36,228 nt of DNA from Acidimicrobiia bacterium (GTDB lineage Bacteria; Acidobacteriota; Vicinamibacteria; Vicinamibacterales; UBA2999), in the NCBI GenBank assembly GCA_016871375.1, contig VFYY01000020.1, forward strand, positions 1 to 36,228, given 5' to 3'. This document shows positions 1 to 8,702 of this stretch, in pieces; position 1 is the first letter of the stretch; every line of letters starts with the position of its first letter. The notes beneath the pieces were generated by a model. That model searched no databases. It saw only the letters and a program-made list of their open reading frames with translations, and was not told the origin of the DNA. The translations under genes were made by a program, and so were the position numbers.

Positions 1-990
1 CGCGGGCGTGTCGCCTTCGCGATCGAGCTCACCACCCCCGCCTGCCCCGTGAAGGACCAGCTGCGTGCGCAGGCGGTGGCGGCTGTCAGCGCGGTGCCCG
101 GCGTCACCGGCGTGGACGTGCAGATGACGGCGAACGTGCGCGCCGTCTCCGCTCCGGAAACCGGGCGGCCCGCGGCGCCGGGCGTGAAGAACGTCATCGC
201 CGTCGGCGCCGGGAAGGGCGGAGTGGGGAAGACGACGGTTGCCGTGAACCTTGCGCTCGCACTGGCGAAGTGCGGCGGCCGCGTCGGCATCCTCGACGGT
301 GACATCTACGGCCCGAACGTGCCGATCATGCTCGGCCTCACCGACCAGCAGCTGGCCACCGACGGCCAGCGCATCGTGCCCGCGGAGAAGCACGGCCTGC
401 AGGTGGTGTCGATCGGGTTCCTCACCGGCGAGGACGCCGCGGTCATCTGGCGCGGGCCGATGCTCCACGGCGCCATCCAGCAGTTCTTCCGCGACGTGGC
501 CTGGCGCGACCTCGATTACCTGATCGTGGACATGCCGCCGGGCACGGGCGACGTTGCGTTGAGCCTGAGCCAGACCGTCCCCGTCGCCGGCGCCGTGCTC
601 GTCACCACCCCGCAGCAGGTGTCGCTCGCGGACACGCGCCGCGCCGTGCGCATGTATCAGAAGCTCAACATCCCGCCGATTGGCATCGTCGAGAACATGA
701 GCTACTACGCGTGCCCCAACTGCCACCACGAGGCCGACATCTTCGGACACGGCGGCGGACAGACGCTGGCGGAGTCGGCCGGCGTGCCGTTTCTCGGCCG
801 GCTGCCGATCTACCAGCCGATTCGCGAGGGCAGCGATAGCGGCGTGCCGCTCGTCGTGAGCGAGCCGGAGTCCACGGCCGCGCGCGCGTTCATGGCGCTG
901 GCCGAGCGGACGGCGGCGGCAGTCGCCGTCGCCGCCCATCAGACCGCCGAAGCGAACAAGGGCAAGATTCCGCTTATCCCCGTTCGCTGA
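1..990 (+). CDS. Mrp/NBP35 (ApbC) family P-loop ATPase, iron-sulfur cluster carrier; 5' end outside window
   Basis: The frame is open from base 1, and the first codons read as the end of a DUF59/MIP18 domain (LTTPACPVKDQL, about residues 10-21), so the true start lies upstream and the GTG at 49 is internal. A linker leads to a deviant Walker A, GKGGVGKTT, at residues 71-79 of the visible part. DMPPGTGD follows, then the CPNC pair (Cys238/Cys241) that bridges the iron-sulfur cluster at the dimer interface in this family. DUF59-P-loop-CxxC order is the normal bacterial Mrp layout. Members carry Fe-S clusters to apoproteins in the cytoplasm. It converges on the TonB receptor gene with only 12 bp between the stop codons and no obvious hairpin. 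Confidence 0.93.
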   Translation, partial: RGRVAFAIELTTPACPVKDQLRAQAVAAVSAVPGVTGVDVQMTANVRAVSAPETGRPAAPGVKNVIAVGAGKGGVGKTTVAVNLALALAKCGGRVGILDGDIYGPNVPIMLGLTDQQLATDGQRIVPAEKHGLQVVSIGFLTGEDAAVIWRGPMLHGAIQQFFRDVAWRDLDYLIVDMPPGTGDVALSLSQTVPVAGAVLVTTPQQVSLADTRRAVRMYQKLNIPPIGIVENMSYYACPNCHHEADIFGHGGGQTLAESAGVPFLGRLPIYQPIREGSDSGVPLVVSEPESTAARAFMALAERTAAAVAVAAHQTAEANKGKIPLIPVR

Positions 991-1002
991 ACGGGCGCGT
1001 CA

Positions 1003-3345
1003 TCAGAATCGCGTCGTCAGCGCGGCGCGCACACCGCGGGGCGAGCCCGGCGCGATGTTGTTGTTGTTGTGCGCCGCCCAGAAGTAGTGCTCGTCGAACA
1101 GGTTCTCGACGTTCACGTGCAGGCGCAGACGAGGATTGATCGTGGCGAACACCGCCGCGTCGACGCGGGCGTACGCCGGCAGCACGACCAGATTGTCCGT
1201 CGCCACGAACCTGTCGCTCTGCGAGATCACGCCGAGCCCGACGCCCCAGACGCGGGAGACGTCGTACTTGTTCCAGATCGAGAACGAATGGCGCGGCACC
1301 TGCGCCAGCCGTGCGCCGGCAACGACGGCCGCCGACAGTGATCGTGTGATCTCCCCATCCTGGTACGCATAGCCACCCAACATCGTCCAGCGGCTGCTCA
1401 GGCTGCCACTCAACTCGAGCTCCAGGCCTGACGTCCGCTCGGCGTCAACGAGATGGGACAACGTCGGGTTCACCGCGTCGCGAACGACGACGTTGCCGTG
1501 ATCGAGGCGATACACGACCGCCGTCAGCGAGAGTGCCGGAGCCATCTCCCACTTGGCGCCGATCTCGCGGTTGCGGAACACCTCGGGCTCCAGCGCCTGG
1601 GTGCCGAGCGACAGCGACGACAGTTGTTCGCCGGCGCGCGGCAGGTACGACCGCGAGTAGCTGGCGTAGAGCGACACCGGCGTCACCGGCTTGAAGACGA
1701 GCGCGACACGCGGCGAGACGAGGTCGTCGGTGCTCGCAAACTGCGCGCCGTTGCGGTTGTCGATGAAGTCCACGTCGAACCGGTCGTACCGCACGCCGAC
1801 AATCGCCTGCACGTGCCGCGACAGCGCGATCTGATCCTGTGCGTAGACTCCCGCGGCCGTCGCGACGCCGTGATTGTCCTGCTCGCGCGCCGACGACCGG
1901 AATTCGACGGGCAGCGAGGTGGTCGGATTGGCAATCGGCAGCGTGACGGACGTGGCTGCGGCGCCGACCGAGGGGAAGAAGCCGGTGAGACGGAGGTTAT
2001 CGGTCACCTGACGCGCGACTTCCACGCCCGCCAGCAGCTGATGCTCGATCCGGCCCGTCGCCGCGGTGAACGTGAGATCGGTCTGGTTGAACACGTTCCG
2101 GCGATCCGTGCCGCTGTTGTAGGCCGTGAGCGCGAAGGTCGTGCGCGCCGCGTTCACGCCGCCGGGAACCGTGTTCTGGTAATACTTGTCGTAATCGGCA
2201 ACCCTGAGGTGGTTGCGCAGCGTGAAGCGGTCGCTGACGCGGTGTTCGACGCTCGCCGATCCCGCATTGAGCGTAAGCCGCGACTCGTTGGCGTCGATAT
2301 TGCCGAAGACGGTCTCGCGGTCCACGTCGAGTGGCCGGCCGGCAAACGACGGCACGCCGCGGTCGTTCGTCCTTTCGTCGTGAAAGAACTCGTAGCCGGC
2401 GCGGAGGGTCGTGCGCGGCCCGATGGCGAAGGCAACGGTCGGGTTGAGTCCATAGCGGTCCAGGTGACCCCCGCCTCGGTACGTCTCCGACCCCTCGAAG
2501 ACGCCGGTGAGCCGTGCGGCGATGGTGCTGCTGAAGGCGTGACCGAGATCGGCAGCCACACGCCGATGTTCCCACGATCCACCCTGGACCACGACCTCTC
2601 GTGCCGGCATCCAGTCCGCCTGCCGCGTCACGCGGTTGATGACGCCGCCGACGCCGCCCCGCCCGAACACCATGCCGTTGGGCCCCTTCAGCACCTCCAC
2701 ACGCTCGACGTTGTAGAGGTCACGCAGGTACTGCGTGTCGTCGCGGATGCCATCGACGAAGAAGTCCGACGTCGACGTGTTGCCGCGGAAGATTGGCGCG
2801 TCGCGATGTCCTTCACCCTGCGCCATGCCGACACCCGGCACGTAATTCACCACGTCGGCCATGCTGCTCATCGTCTGATCGGCAATCAGATCGCGCGAGA
2901 TCACGGTGACGGCTTGCGGCACATCGCGCAGCGGCGTGTCGGTCCTCGTCGCCGTCCGCGTCCGCAACGCCGTGGTCGCGGGCGCGCGCACGGTCACCTC
3001 CTCGACCACGTTGCCCGGCGACAGGACGACGCGGACGTCGGTCCGGCCGACGTCGACGGTGATCGTGCGCGTCGCGAAGCCGTCAAAACTCACGGTCAGC
3101 GTCGCCGCACCGGCCGGCAGCTGATCGAAGGCGAACGTGCCGGTCGCGGTGGTGACCGTGGTGCGCTCGCCGGCGGACGTTCTGGCCACCACGCTGGCGC
3201 CGGTGACGACGCCGCCCATCGAGTCCACCACGAGGCCGCTGACCGTTCGTGCCGCCGGGGCCTGCGCGTACGTCGTTGCCGCGCTGACGGCCAGCACGAT
3301 CATCCACGCCAGAACGGCCCCTTTCCCCCACGCCGCGTTCGTCAT
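1003..3345 (-). CDS. TonB-dependent siderophore receptor
   Basis: Outer-membrane receptor for ferric siderophores, 780 aa. A signal peptide ends near TYA-QAP. A carboxypeptidase-regulatory-like beta-sandwich (about residues 35-110) is followed by a TonB-box-like VEEVTV, the plug (VPQAVTVISRDLI, then VEVLKGPNGMVFGRGGVGG) and a 22-strand-type barrel ending in a C-terminal Phe (TTRF), the usual beta-barrel assembly signal. The plug and barrel match the TonB siderophore-receptor family. I chose the ATG at 3343-3345 because GGGGAGG lies about 10 bases upstream and the signal peptide starts there. The frame stays open upstream, but that part would run through the promoter and operator. It is transcribed divergently from an Fbp-type ferric transporter, so the two probably act in series. 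The substrate cannot be told from sequence. Confidence 0.92.
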   Translation of the reverse strand: MTNAAWGKGAVLAWMIVLAVSAATTYAQAPAARTVSGLVVDSMGGVVTGASVVARTSAGERTTVTTATGTFAFDQLPAGAATLTVSFDGFATRTITVDVGRTDVRVVLSPGNVVEEVTVRAPATTALRTRTATRTDTPLRDVPQAVTVISRDLIADQTMSSMADVVNYVPGVGMAQGEGHRDAPIFRGNTSTSDFFVDGIRDDTQYLRDLYNVERVEVLKGPNGMVFGRGGVGGVINRVTRQADWMPAREVVVQGGSWEHRRVAADLGHAFSSTIAARLTGVFEGSETYRGGGHLDRYGLNPTVAFAIGPRTTLRAGYEFFHDERTNDRGVPSFAGRPLDVDRETVFGNIDANESRLTLNAGSASVEHRVSDRFTLRNHLRVADYDKYYQNTVPGGVNAARTTFALTAYNSGTDRRNVFNQTDLTFTAATGRIEHQLLAGVEVARQVTDNLRLTGFFPSVGAAATSVTLPIANPTTSLPVEFRSSAREQDNHGVATAAGVYAQDQIALSRHVQAIVGVRYDRFDVDFIDNRNGAQFASTDDLVSPRVALVFKPVTPVSLYASYSRSYLPRAGEQLSSLSLGTQALEPEVFRNREIGAKWEMAPALSLTAVVYRLDHGNVVVRDAVNPTLSHLVDAERTSGLELELSGSLSSRWTMLGGYAYQDGEITRSLSAAVVAGARLAQVPRHSFSIWNKYDVSRVWGVGLGVISQSDRFVATDNLVVLPAYARVDAAVFATINPRLRLHVNVENLFDEHYFWAAHNNNNIAPGSPRGVRAALTTRF

Positions 3346-3370
3346 GACGTCGTCGCCTCCCCGAAAAGAT

Positions 3371-3388
3371 TGAGATTGAGTCTCACTT
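3371..3388 (-). promoter_or_regulatory. Fur-like operator of the TonB receptor gene
   Basis: In the direction of transcription this reads AAGTGAGACTCAATCTCA. Its core, TGAGACT-C-AATCTCA, is a 7-1-7 inverted repeat with six of seven pairs matching, the geometry of Fur-type iron boxes. It starts 11-14 bases downstream of the predicted -10 box, where a bound repressor would block initiation. A close copy lies at the same distance from the opposing promoter at 3447-3476. Assignment to Fur rather than another metal regulator (for example DtxR-type) is inference. Confidence 0.62.
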
Positions 3389-3399
3389 TCAATTCGTGG

Positions 3400-3429
3400 A
3401 GAATATCTCCCGGCCGGATGACTCGTCAA
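3400..3429 (-). promoter_or_regulatory. Promoter of the TonB receptor gene
   Basis: On the minus strand: TTGACG (3424-3429), 18-base spacer, TATTCT (3400-3405). This is a good sigma-70-like match. Transcription would start near 3393, just before the Fur-like operator, giving a leader of about 50 bases. Confidence 0.6.
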
Positions 3430-3446
3430 GCGGAAAGGGTCCTGCG

Positions 3447-3476
3447 TTGACGAGCCGTCGCGGCGGCCCGTATGCT
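3447..3476 (+). promoter_or_regulatory. Promoter of the ferric ABC transporter operon
   Basis: TTGACG (3447-3452), 18-base spacer, TATGCT (3471-3476). It has the same -35 and the same spacer length as the opposing promoter. The two -35 boxes stand back to back, 17 bases apart. Transcription would start near 3483, so start codons before that point are excluded for the downstream gene. Confidence 0.58.
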
Positions 3477-3487
3477 GGCGCGACCCG

Positions 3488-3505
3488 AAGTAAGACTTGA
3501 TCTCA
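3488..3505 (+). promoter_or_regulatory. Fur-like operator of the ferric ABC transporter operon
   Basis: It reads AAGTAAGACTTGATCTCA and matches the receptor-side operator at 15 of 18 positions when both are read in the direction of transcription. The 15-base core begins 14 bases after the -10 box, the same gap as on the other side. As a lone palindrome it is weaker, but the conserved sequence and placement support it. Confidence 0.55.
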
Positions 3506-3513
3506 TTTCCAGA

Positions 3514-4620
3514 ATGACTGATGTGGGCTCCGTTCTCGACGCCGCACCACCCGTCTCGCCGCACGCGCTCGCCCGCACGCCCATGGTGACGCTCGACGCC
3601 GTGACGCACCGGTACGGCGACCGTACCGCCGTCGAGGACGTGTCGCTGCAGGTCACGACGGGTGAGATTCTCGGGCTGCTCGGACCGTCCGGCTCGGGCA
3701 AGTCAACGCTCTTGCGGCTGATTGCGGGAATCGATCGTCCCTCGCAGGGTCGCGTTCATCTCGACGGCGCGGAGGTGGCGGGACCGAACCGCTTCATGGA
3801 GGCGGAGCAGCGCCGCGTCGGGATGGTGTTTCAGGATTACGCGCTGTTTCCACACCTGACGGTGGCGGCCAACGTCGCGTTCGGCCTGCGCGGGCGGACG
3901 GCCGCCGAGATGCGCCAGATCACCACCACGCTGCTCGACCGCGTCGGCCTGGCAGGGTTCGAGCGGCGCTACCCGCACACACTGTCCGGCGGTGAGCGGC
4001 AGCGCGTCGCGGTTGCGCGTGCGCTCGCGCCCGCCCCGCGTGTGCTCCTCATGGACGAGCCCTTCTCGAGTCTGGATGCCCGGCTCCGCGACCGCGTTCG
4101 TCAAGACACGATTGAGCTCCTCCGCGAGCTGCGCACGACGACGATCATCGTCACGCATGACGCCGGTGAGGCCGTCCGGGTTGCGGATCGCCTCGCGCTG
4201 CTGCGCGCGGGCCGTCTGCTGCAGAGCGGCTCGGCGGAAGAGCTGTACGTGTGCCCGACGACCGCGTTCGCGGCGCGGCTGTTTGGCGAAATGAACGAAA
4301 TCGACGCGTCGTGCCGGGATGGCCTGGTGGCGACTCGGGTCGGCACGTTTCCGGCACCGCACGGCGTGGAAGATGGGCCGGTGCGCGTATGCATCCGCCC
4401 CCAGCACCTGCGGATCTCGGCGCATCCGACCGGGGTCGCCGGCACGGTGGTCGCCTATGAGTTCCTTGGCGAACGCCACCGAGTCGTGGTCGCCACGCCG
4501 GATCTGCCGGCGCCTCTGGTGGCGCATGTGGCGGGCACGGTCCGCGTCCGGCCCGGCGACCGCGTGCACCTCGCCGTGAATCCTTCTGACGTCATCGTCG
4601 TCGCCGACGATGGGCAATAG
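3514..4620 (+). CDS. Ferric iron ABC transporter ATP-binding protein (FbpC-like)
   Basis: Cytoplasmic ATPase that powers the permease encoded downstream, 368 aa from this start. The nucleotide-binding domain shows Walker A GPSGSGKST (about residues 57-65), Q-loop VFQDYALFPH, signature LSGGERQRVAVARAL, Walker B VLLMDEPFSSLDA and H-loop TIIVTHD. A C-terminal TOBE-like domain (RICIRPQHL-type stretch: VRVCIRPQHLRIS) is typical of FbpC/PotA-type importers. The frame opens at 3472, but that start sits inside the -10 box. ATG 3514 is the first after the predicted transcript start and operator. ATG 3583 (MVTLDAV) also fits the family start, and neither has a clear ribosome-binding site. The binding-protein gene follows 25 bp later. 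Confidence 0.88.
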   Translation: MTDVGSVLDAAPPVSPHALARTPMVTLDAVTHRYGDRTAVEDVSLQVTTGEILGLLGPSGSGKSTLLRLIAGIDRPSQGRVHLDGAEVAGPNRFMEAEQRRVGMVFQDYALFPHLTVAANVAFGLRGRTAAEMRQITTTLLDRVGLAGFERRYPHTLSGGERQRVAVARALAPAPRVLLMDEPFSSLDARLRDRVRQDTIELLRELRTTTIIVTHDAGEAVRVADRLALLRAGRLLQSGSAEELYVCPTTAFAARLFGEMNEIDASCRDGLVATRVGTFPAPHGVEDGPVRVCIRPQHLRISAHPTGVAGTVVAYEFLGERHRVVVATPDLPAPLVAHVAGTVRVRPGDRVHLAVNPSDVIVVADDGQ

Positions 4621-4645
4621 TGTCGCTTCTTCAGTGGAGACCGAT

Positions 4646-5674
4646 ATGTCACAGACACTCACCATGGTCATGCGCGCCGCGGCGCTGGTGTGCCTCGCCA
4701 GCGTCGTCGCCAGCCCGGCGCGCGCGCAGGAAATCAACCTGTACACGGCGCGTGAGCCCGGCCTCATACAGCCGCTGATCGAGTCGTTCACCAAATCGAC
4801 GGGCATCAAGGTGAACACGGTCTTTGTGACGGCGGGTCTCGCCGAGCGCGTGGCGGCGGAAGGGACGCGTTCGCCGGCCGACGTGCTCATGACGGTGGAC
4901 ATCGGCGCGCTCGTCGACCTCGTGGACAAGGGGCTGACGCAGCCGGTGCGATCGGCAGTGCTCGAATCGGCCATTCCTGCGAATCTGCGCGCGAGTGATG
5001 GATCGTGGTTCGCCTTGTCGCTGCGCGCCCGCGTGATGTACGTGGACAAGGATCTGAATGTCTCGTCGCTCACCTACGAACAGCTGTCCGATCCGATGTG
5101 GAAAGGACGGGTGTGCAACCGCGCCGGGCAGCACCCGTACAACACGGCACTCGTTGCCGCCTACATCGCGCACCACGGGGAGGCACAGGCAGAAGCGTGG
5201 CTGCGCGGCATGAAGGCCGGGCTGGCGCGGGCCGCCACCGGCGGCGATCGTGACGGCGCGCGCGACATCATGGGCGGGATCTGCGACATCGCCATCGGCA
5301 ACTCGTATTACGTCGGACTGATGCGCGGCGGCGCCGGCGGTCCCGAGCAGCAGAAGTGGGGCTCCGCCATCAAGGTCGTGCTGCCGACATTCGCCGGCGG
5401 CGGCACGCACGTCAACATCTCCGGCGCGGCGATCGCGCGCAACGCCCCGAACAAGGCGGCGGCGATCCGCTTCCTCGAGTACCTCGTCTCGGACGCGGCG
5501 CAGAAGATCTACGCCGAGGCGAACTTCGAGTATCCGGTGAAGGCCGGCGCGGCCATCCATCCAATCATCAGCGCGCTGGGGCCGCTGAAAGTGGACTCGA
5601 TTTCGCTGACCGAGGTGGCACGCCAGCGTGCCGCCGCGAGCCGTCTGGTCGACAAGGTCGGCTACGACCGCTGA
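4646..5674 (+). CDS. Periplasmic ferric-binding protein (FbpA/FutA-like)
   Basis: Solute-binding protein of the iron ABC importer, 342 aa. ATG 4646 has GGAGA six bases upstream and begins a signal peptide cleaved near ARA-QE (about residue 27). The mature protein opens with INLYTAREP, the family's usual first strand with its Tyr ligand. It also contains the adjacent tyrosines Tyr221-Tyr222 (NSYYVGLM), which bind Fe3+ in FbpA and FutA proteins. The length is normal. The gene lies between the ATPase and permease genes, and its 3' end overlaps the permease frame by 47 bases. An earlier in-frame start at 4610 would add 12 residues with no ribosome site and is unlikely. Confidence 0.9.
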   Translation: MSQTLTMVMRAAALVCLASVVASPARAQEINLYTAREPGLIQPLIESFTKSTGIKVNTVFVTAGLAERVAAEGTRSPADVLMTVDIGALVDLVDKGLTQPVRSAVLESAIPANLRASDGSWFALSLRARVMYVDKDLNVSSLTYEQLSDPMWKGRVCNRAGQHPYNTALVAAYIAHHGEAQAEAWLRGMKAGLARAATGGDRDGARDIMGGICDIAIGNSYYVGLMRGGAGGPEQQKWGSAIKVVLPTFAGGGTHVNISGAAIARNAPNKAAAIRFLEYLVSDAAQKIYAEANFEYPVKAGAAIHPIISALGPLKVDSISLTEVARQRAAASRLVDKVGYDR

Positions 5675-7352
5675 TTCGCCGCGAGCGAACCGGAGGCCCC
5701 GCCAGCCGATCTTCAACGGCTGGCTCGGCGCCTCTGGTCTGCTCGCGCTCCTTGTCATGGCGCCGATTGGCGCCCTTGCCGTCACCGCGTCGGCAGGGTC
5801 TCCGGGCCTGTGGCAGGAACTCCTCGCGTACGTGCTGCCGGCGGCGCTCCGCGACACGCTCGTGCTGCTCGTCGGCGTCGCGCTGCTGGCGGGTGGGATC
5901 GGGACGGGCACCGCGTGGCTCGTGACGGCGTACGAGTTTCCGGGCCGCCGTATCGCCGACTGGGCGCTGCTGCTGCCGCTGGCGGTACCGACCTACATCG
6001 TCGCGTTTGCCTATCTCGATCTGCTGCACCCCATAGGCCCGGTGCAGACGGCGATCCGGGCGCTGCTCGGGATCGAGAGCCCTCGTGACTTCCGCCTGCC
6101 TGACATCCGCTCCATGACGGGCTGCACGATTCTGCTCGGCTTCGTGCTGTACCCCTACGTGTACCTCACGACGCGCGCCATCTTCCTGATGCAGAGCGCA
6201 AATCTGATGGATGCGGCGCGGACGCTCGGCGTTGGCCGCTGGTCGATGTTCATTCGTGTGGGGCTGCCGCTCGCGCGGCCGGCCATTGCCGTGGGGCTCA
6301 GCCTGGCGCTGCTCGAGGCGCTCAACGACATCGGGGCGGCCGAGTTTCTTGGCGTGCGCACGCTCACGGTCTCCATCTACACGACATGGGTGACGCGGTC
6401 GGACCTGCCGGGTGCGGCTCAGATCTCGCTGGCACTGGTCACGCTGGCGCTGGCGCTGCTCGCCATTGAGCGCTACGCCCGTCGCCAACGCCGGTACGCC
6501 AATGACGCCCAGCAGCCGCGACCGGCCGTGCCGCGGCGGCTGCGAGGGTTGGGGGCCGCTGGCGCGCTCGCCGCTTGCGCCGTATCGGTCGGCATCGGCT
6601 TCCTGATTCCGTTCGTGCATCTCGCCAATCAAGCGCGCATGCGTATAGGCTTCGCCGGCCTGTCGCCGGCAGTCGTGTCGGAGACGCTGAGTACGGTCAC
6701 GCTCGCGCTAATCGCCACGGCAATCACCGTCGGCGCCGGTCTTGTCGTGGCCTACGCGGCCCACGTGAGTCGCGGCCGGACGGCCTCCCGGCTGCGCGGA
6801 GCGGCGTCGATCGGGTACGCGGTACCTGGAACCGTCCTGGCCATCGGTGTCCTTCCGATCGTCACGGGCATCGAGGCGCTCACCGATGACGCCGCGCGGC
6901 GCCTGCTCGGCGCCTCCACCGGACTCTTCATGATCGGCAGCGGATCGGCACTCGTCTACGCGTACGGCGCGCGGTTCCTGGCACTCGCGGCCGGCGCGCT
7001 CGAGGCCGGCTTCAGTCGCATATCGCCGTCGCTCGACGCCGCCGCGCGCACCTTGGGCGAGGGCGCGGGCGGGCGGTTGTGGCGAATCCATTTACCGCTC
7101 GTCAGGCCGGCGGCGGCGACGGCGGCGCTCCTGGTATTCGTCGACGTCATGAAGGAGCTGCCCGCCACGCTGATCCTGCGGCCGCTGGGCGTCGAAACCC
7201 TTGCCACGCACCTGTACGGCGAGGCGGTGCGCGGCACGTACGAGGACGCCGCCATTGCCGCGCTACTGATCGTCGTCGCGGGACTGATGCCGGTGGTGAT
7301 GCTGGCGCGCGTGAGCCGTGCACGCGCGGCTGACGTGGACAGCCTGCTCTAG
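5628..7352 (+). CDS. Ferric iron ABC transporter permease, fused two-domain type (FbpB-like)
   Basis: Inner-membrane permease of 574 aa with two tandem transport domains, as in FbpB/SfuB. Each half has about six hydrophobic helices and one ATPase-contact (EAA) loop: DAARTLGVGRWSMFIRVGLP near residues 194-213 and DAAARTLGEGAGG near 468-480, the latter running on into WRIHLPLVRPA. The only start codon before the first helix is GTG 5628, inside the end of the binding-protein gene, with GAGG about 12 bases upstream. That implies translational coupling. The alternative ATG near 5758 would remove part of helix 1. The long overlap is unusual, but no other in-frame start is available. Confidence 0.87.
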   Translation: MPPRAVWSTRSATTADSPRANRRPRQPIFNGWLGASGLLALLVMAPIGALAVTASAGSPGLWQELLAYVLPAALRDTLVLLVGVALLAGGIGTGTAWLVTAYEFPGRRIADWALLLPLAVPTYIVAFAYLDLLHPIGPVQTAIRALLGIESPRDFRLPDIRSMTGCTILLGFVLYPYVYLTTRAIFLMQSANLMDAARTLGVGRWSMFIRVGLPLARPAIAVGLSLALLEALNDIGAAEFLGVRTLTVSIYTTWVTRSDLPGAAQISLALVTLALALLAIERYARRQRRYANDAQQPRPAVPRRLRGLGAAGALAACAVSVGIGFLIPFVHLANQARMRIGFAGLSPAVVSETLSTVTLALIATAITVGAGLVVAYAAHVSRGRTASRLRGAASIGYAVPGTVLAIGVLPIVTGIEALTDDAARRLLGASTGLFMIGSGSALVYAYGARFLALAAGALEAGFSRISPSLDAAARTLGEGAGGRLWRIHLPLVRPAAATAALLVFVDVMKELPATLILRPLGVETLATHLYGEAVRGTYEDAAIAALLIVVAGLMPVVMLARVSRARAADVDSLL

Positions 7353-7373
7353 CCCGGCAGCCGGGCCGTTGAC

Positions 7374-8702
7374 GTGCGCTACGATCGGGTCGTGTCCGCC
7401 GCCCTGCCGTTTGCCAAGCGCACGCTCGCGAACGGCCTTGATGTCATCGTGCACGAGGACCATCACGTCCCCGTCGTCGCCGTCAACATCTGGTACCACG
7501 TCGGCTCGAAGGACGAGCGGCCCGGCAGCACCGGCTTCGCCCACCTCTTCGAGCACCTGATGTTCGAAGGCTCCGAGCATCACCACGCCGGCTACTTCCA
7601 GCCGCTGCAGCAGGCGGGCGGGCTCGTCAACGGTTCGACCAACACCGACCGGACCAACTACTGGGAGGTCGTGCCGACGAGCGCCCTGGAACTGGCGCTG
7701 TGGATGGAATCCGATCGCATGGGCTACCTGCTTCCGGCGGTGACGAGCGAGCGCTTCGAGACGCAGCGCGACGTCGTGCTGAACGAGCGGCGGCAGAACT
7801 ACGAGAACCGCCCGTACGGGATGGCGATGATGGCCCTGCTCGCGGCGCTCTTCCCACCCGGCCACCCGTATCACTGGATGACGATCGGCGACGCCGCGGA
7901 TCTGCGCGCGATGCGGCTCGAGGACGTGCACGCCTTCTTCCGCGCGTACTACCATCCGGCGAACGCCTCGCTCGCCCTGGCGGGCGACATCGACTCCGCG
8001 CGGGCGTTCGCGCTCGCCGAGCAGTACTTCGGCGACCTGCCGGCAGGCGAGCGGCCGCCGCACGTCACCGCCTCGGCCTCGCTGGCGCGCGAGGCGCGCA
8101 CCATGCTCGAGGACCGCGTCGAGATGCCGCGCCTCTACATGGCCTGGCATTCCCCGGCCATGTTCGACGAGGGTGATGCGGAGATGGATCTCGTCGGCGA
8201 TCTGCTGGGCAGCGGCAAGACGTCGCGTCTGTACAAGACGCTCGTGTACGACCAGCGCCTCGCGCTCGATGTCTCCGCGTACCAGAATTCGCGCGAGCTC
8301 AGCAGCTTCTTCCTGCTGGCGGTGACCGCCGCGCCGGGGCAGTCGCTGACCGACATTGCCACGGTGGTGGACTCCGAGCTGCAGCGGCTCGCCGAGGACG
8401 GCCCGACCGTGGCGGAGATGGAACGGGCGGCGGCGCAGGTCGAGTCCCACTTCCTCTACCGCCTGCAGAGCGTCGGCGGCTTCGGCGGGAAGTCCGACCA
8501 GCTCAACGCCTACAACGTGCTGCGCGGCAACCCGGCGTACTTTGCCGAGGACCTCGAACGTTACCGGCGCGCGACGCCCGACGGCGTGCGCGACACGGCG
8601 CGCCGGGTGCTCCGGTTCGATCGGCGCGTGCTGCTGAGCGTCGTGCCGCGCGGGCAGCAGGCGCTGGCGCTCTCCGGCTCCGAGCTCGTGCCGGTCGCCT
8701 GA
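7374..8702 (+). CDS. M16 family zinc metallopeptidase, catalytic subunit
   Basis: Insulinase/pitrilysin-family peptidase, 442 aa. The inverted zinc motif HLFEH (His57, catalytic Glu60, His61) is followed by Glu138 in LNERRQNYENRPYG at the spacing of the third zinc ligand. A second M16 half follows with the late LGSGKTSRLY-type segment (LLGSGKTSRLYKTLV). No signal peptide is visible from GTG 7374; GTG 7392 is an alternative, and neither has a clear ribosome site. The stop overlaps the ATG of the next M16 gene by one base. Together they look like the two-chain processing peptidases in which one chain carries zinc and the other helps bind substrate. Confidence 0.9.
   Translation: MRYDRVVSAALPFAKRTLANGLDVIVHEDHHVPVVAVNIWYHVGSKDERPGSTGFAHLFEHLMFEGSEHHHAGYFQPLQQAGGLVNGSTNTDRTNYWEVVPTSALELALWMESDRMGYLLPAVTSERFETQRDVVLNERRQNYENRPYGMAMMALLAALFPPGHPYHWMTIGDAADLRAMRLEDVHAFFRAYYHPANASLALAGDIDSARAFALAEQYFGDLPAGERPPHVTASASLAREARTMLEDRVEMPRLYMAWHSPAMFDEGDAEMDLVGDLLGSGKTSRLYKTLVYDQRLALDVSAYQNSRELSSFFLLAVTAAPGQSLTDIATVVDSELQRLAEDGPTVAEMERAAAQVESHFLYRLQSVGGFGGKSDQLNAYNVLRGNPAYFAEDLERYRRATPDGVRDTARRVLRFDRRVLLSVVPRGQQALALSGSELVPVA

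Noticed and set aside
1453-3450. 665-codon plus-strand open frame opposite the TonB receptor
   Set aside because: Arg/His/Val-rich shadow without domains; the opposite strand carries a complete receptor. High GC leaves antisense frames open.
3472-3513. Upstream start of the ABC ATPase at 3472
   Set aside because: It overlaps the predicted -10 box and operator, so it would lie before the transcript start.
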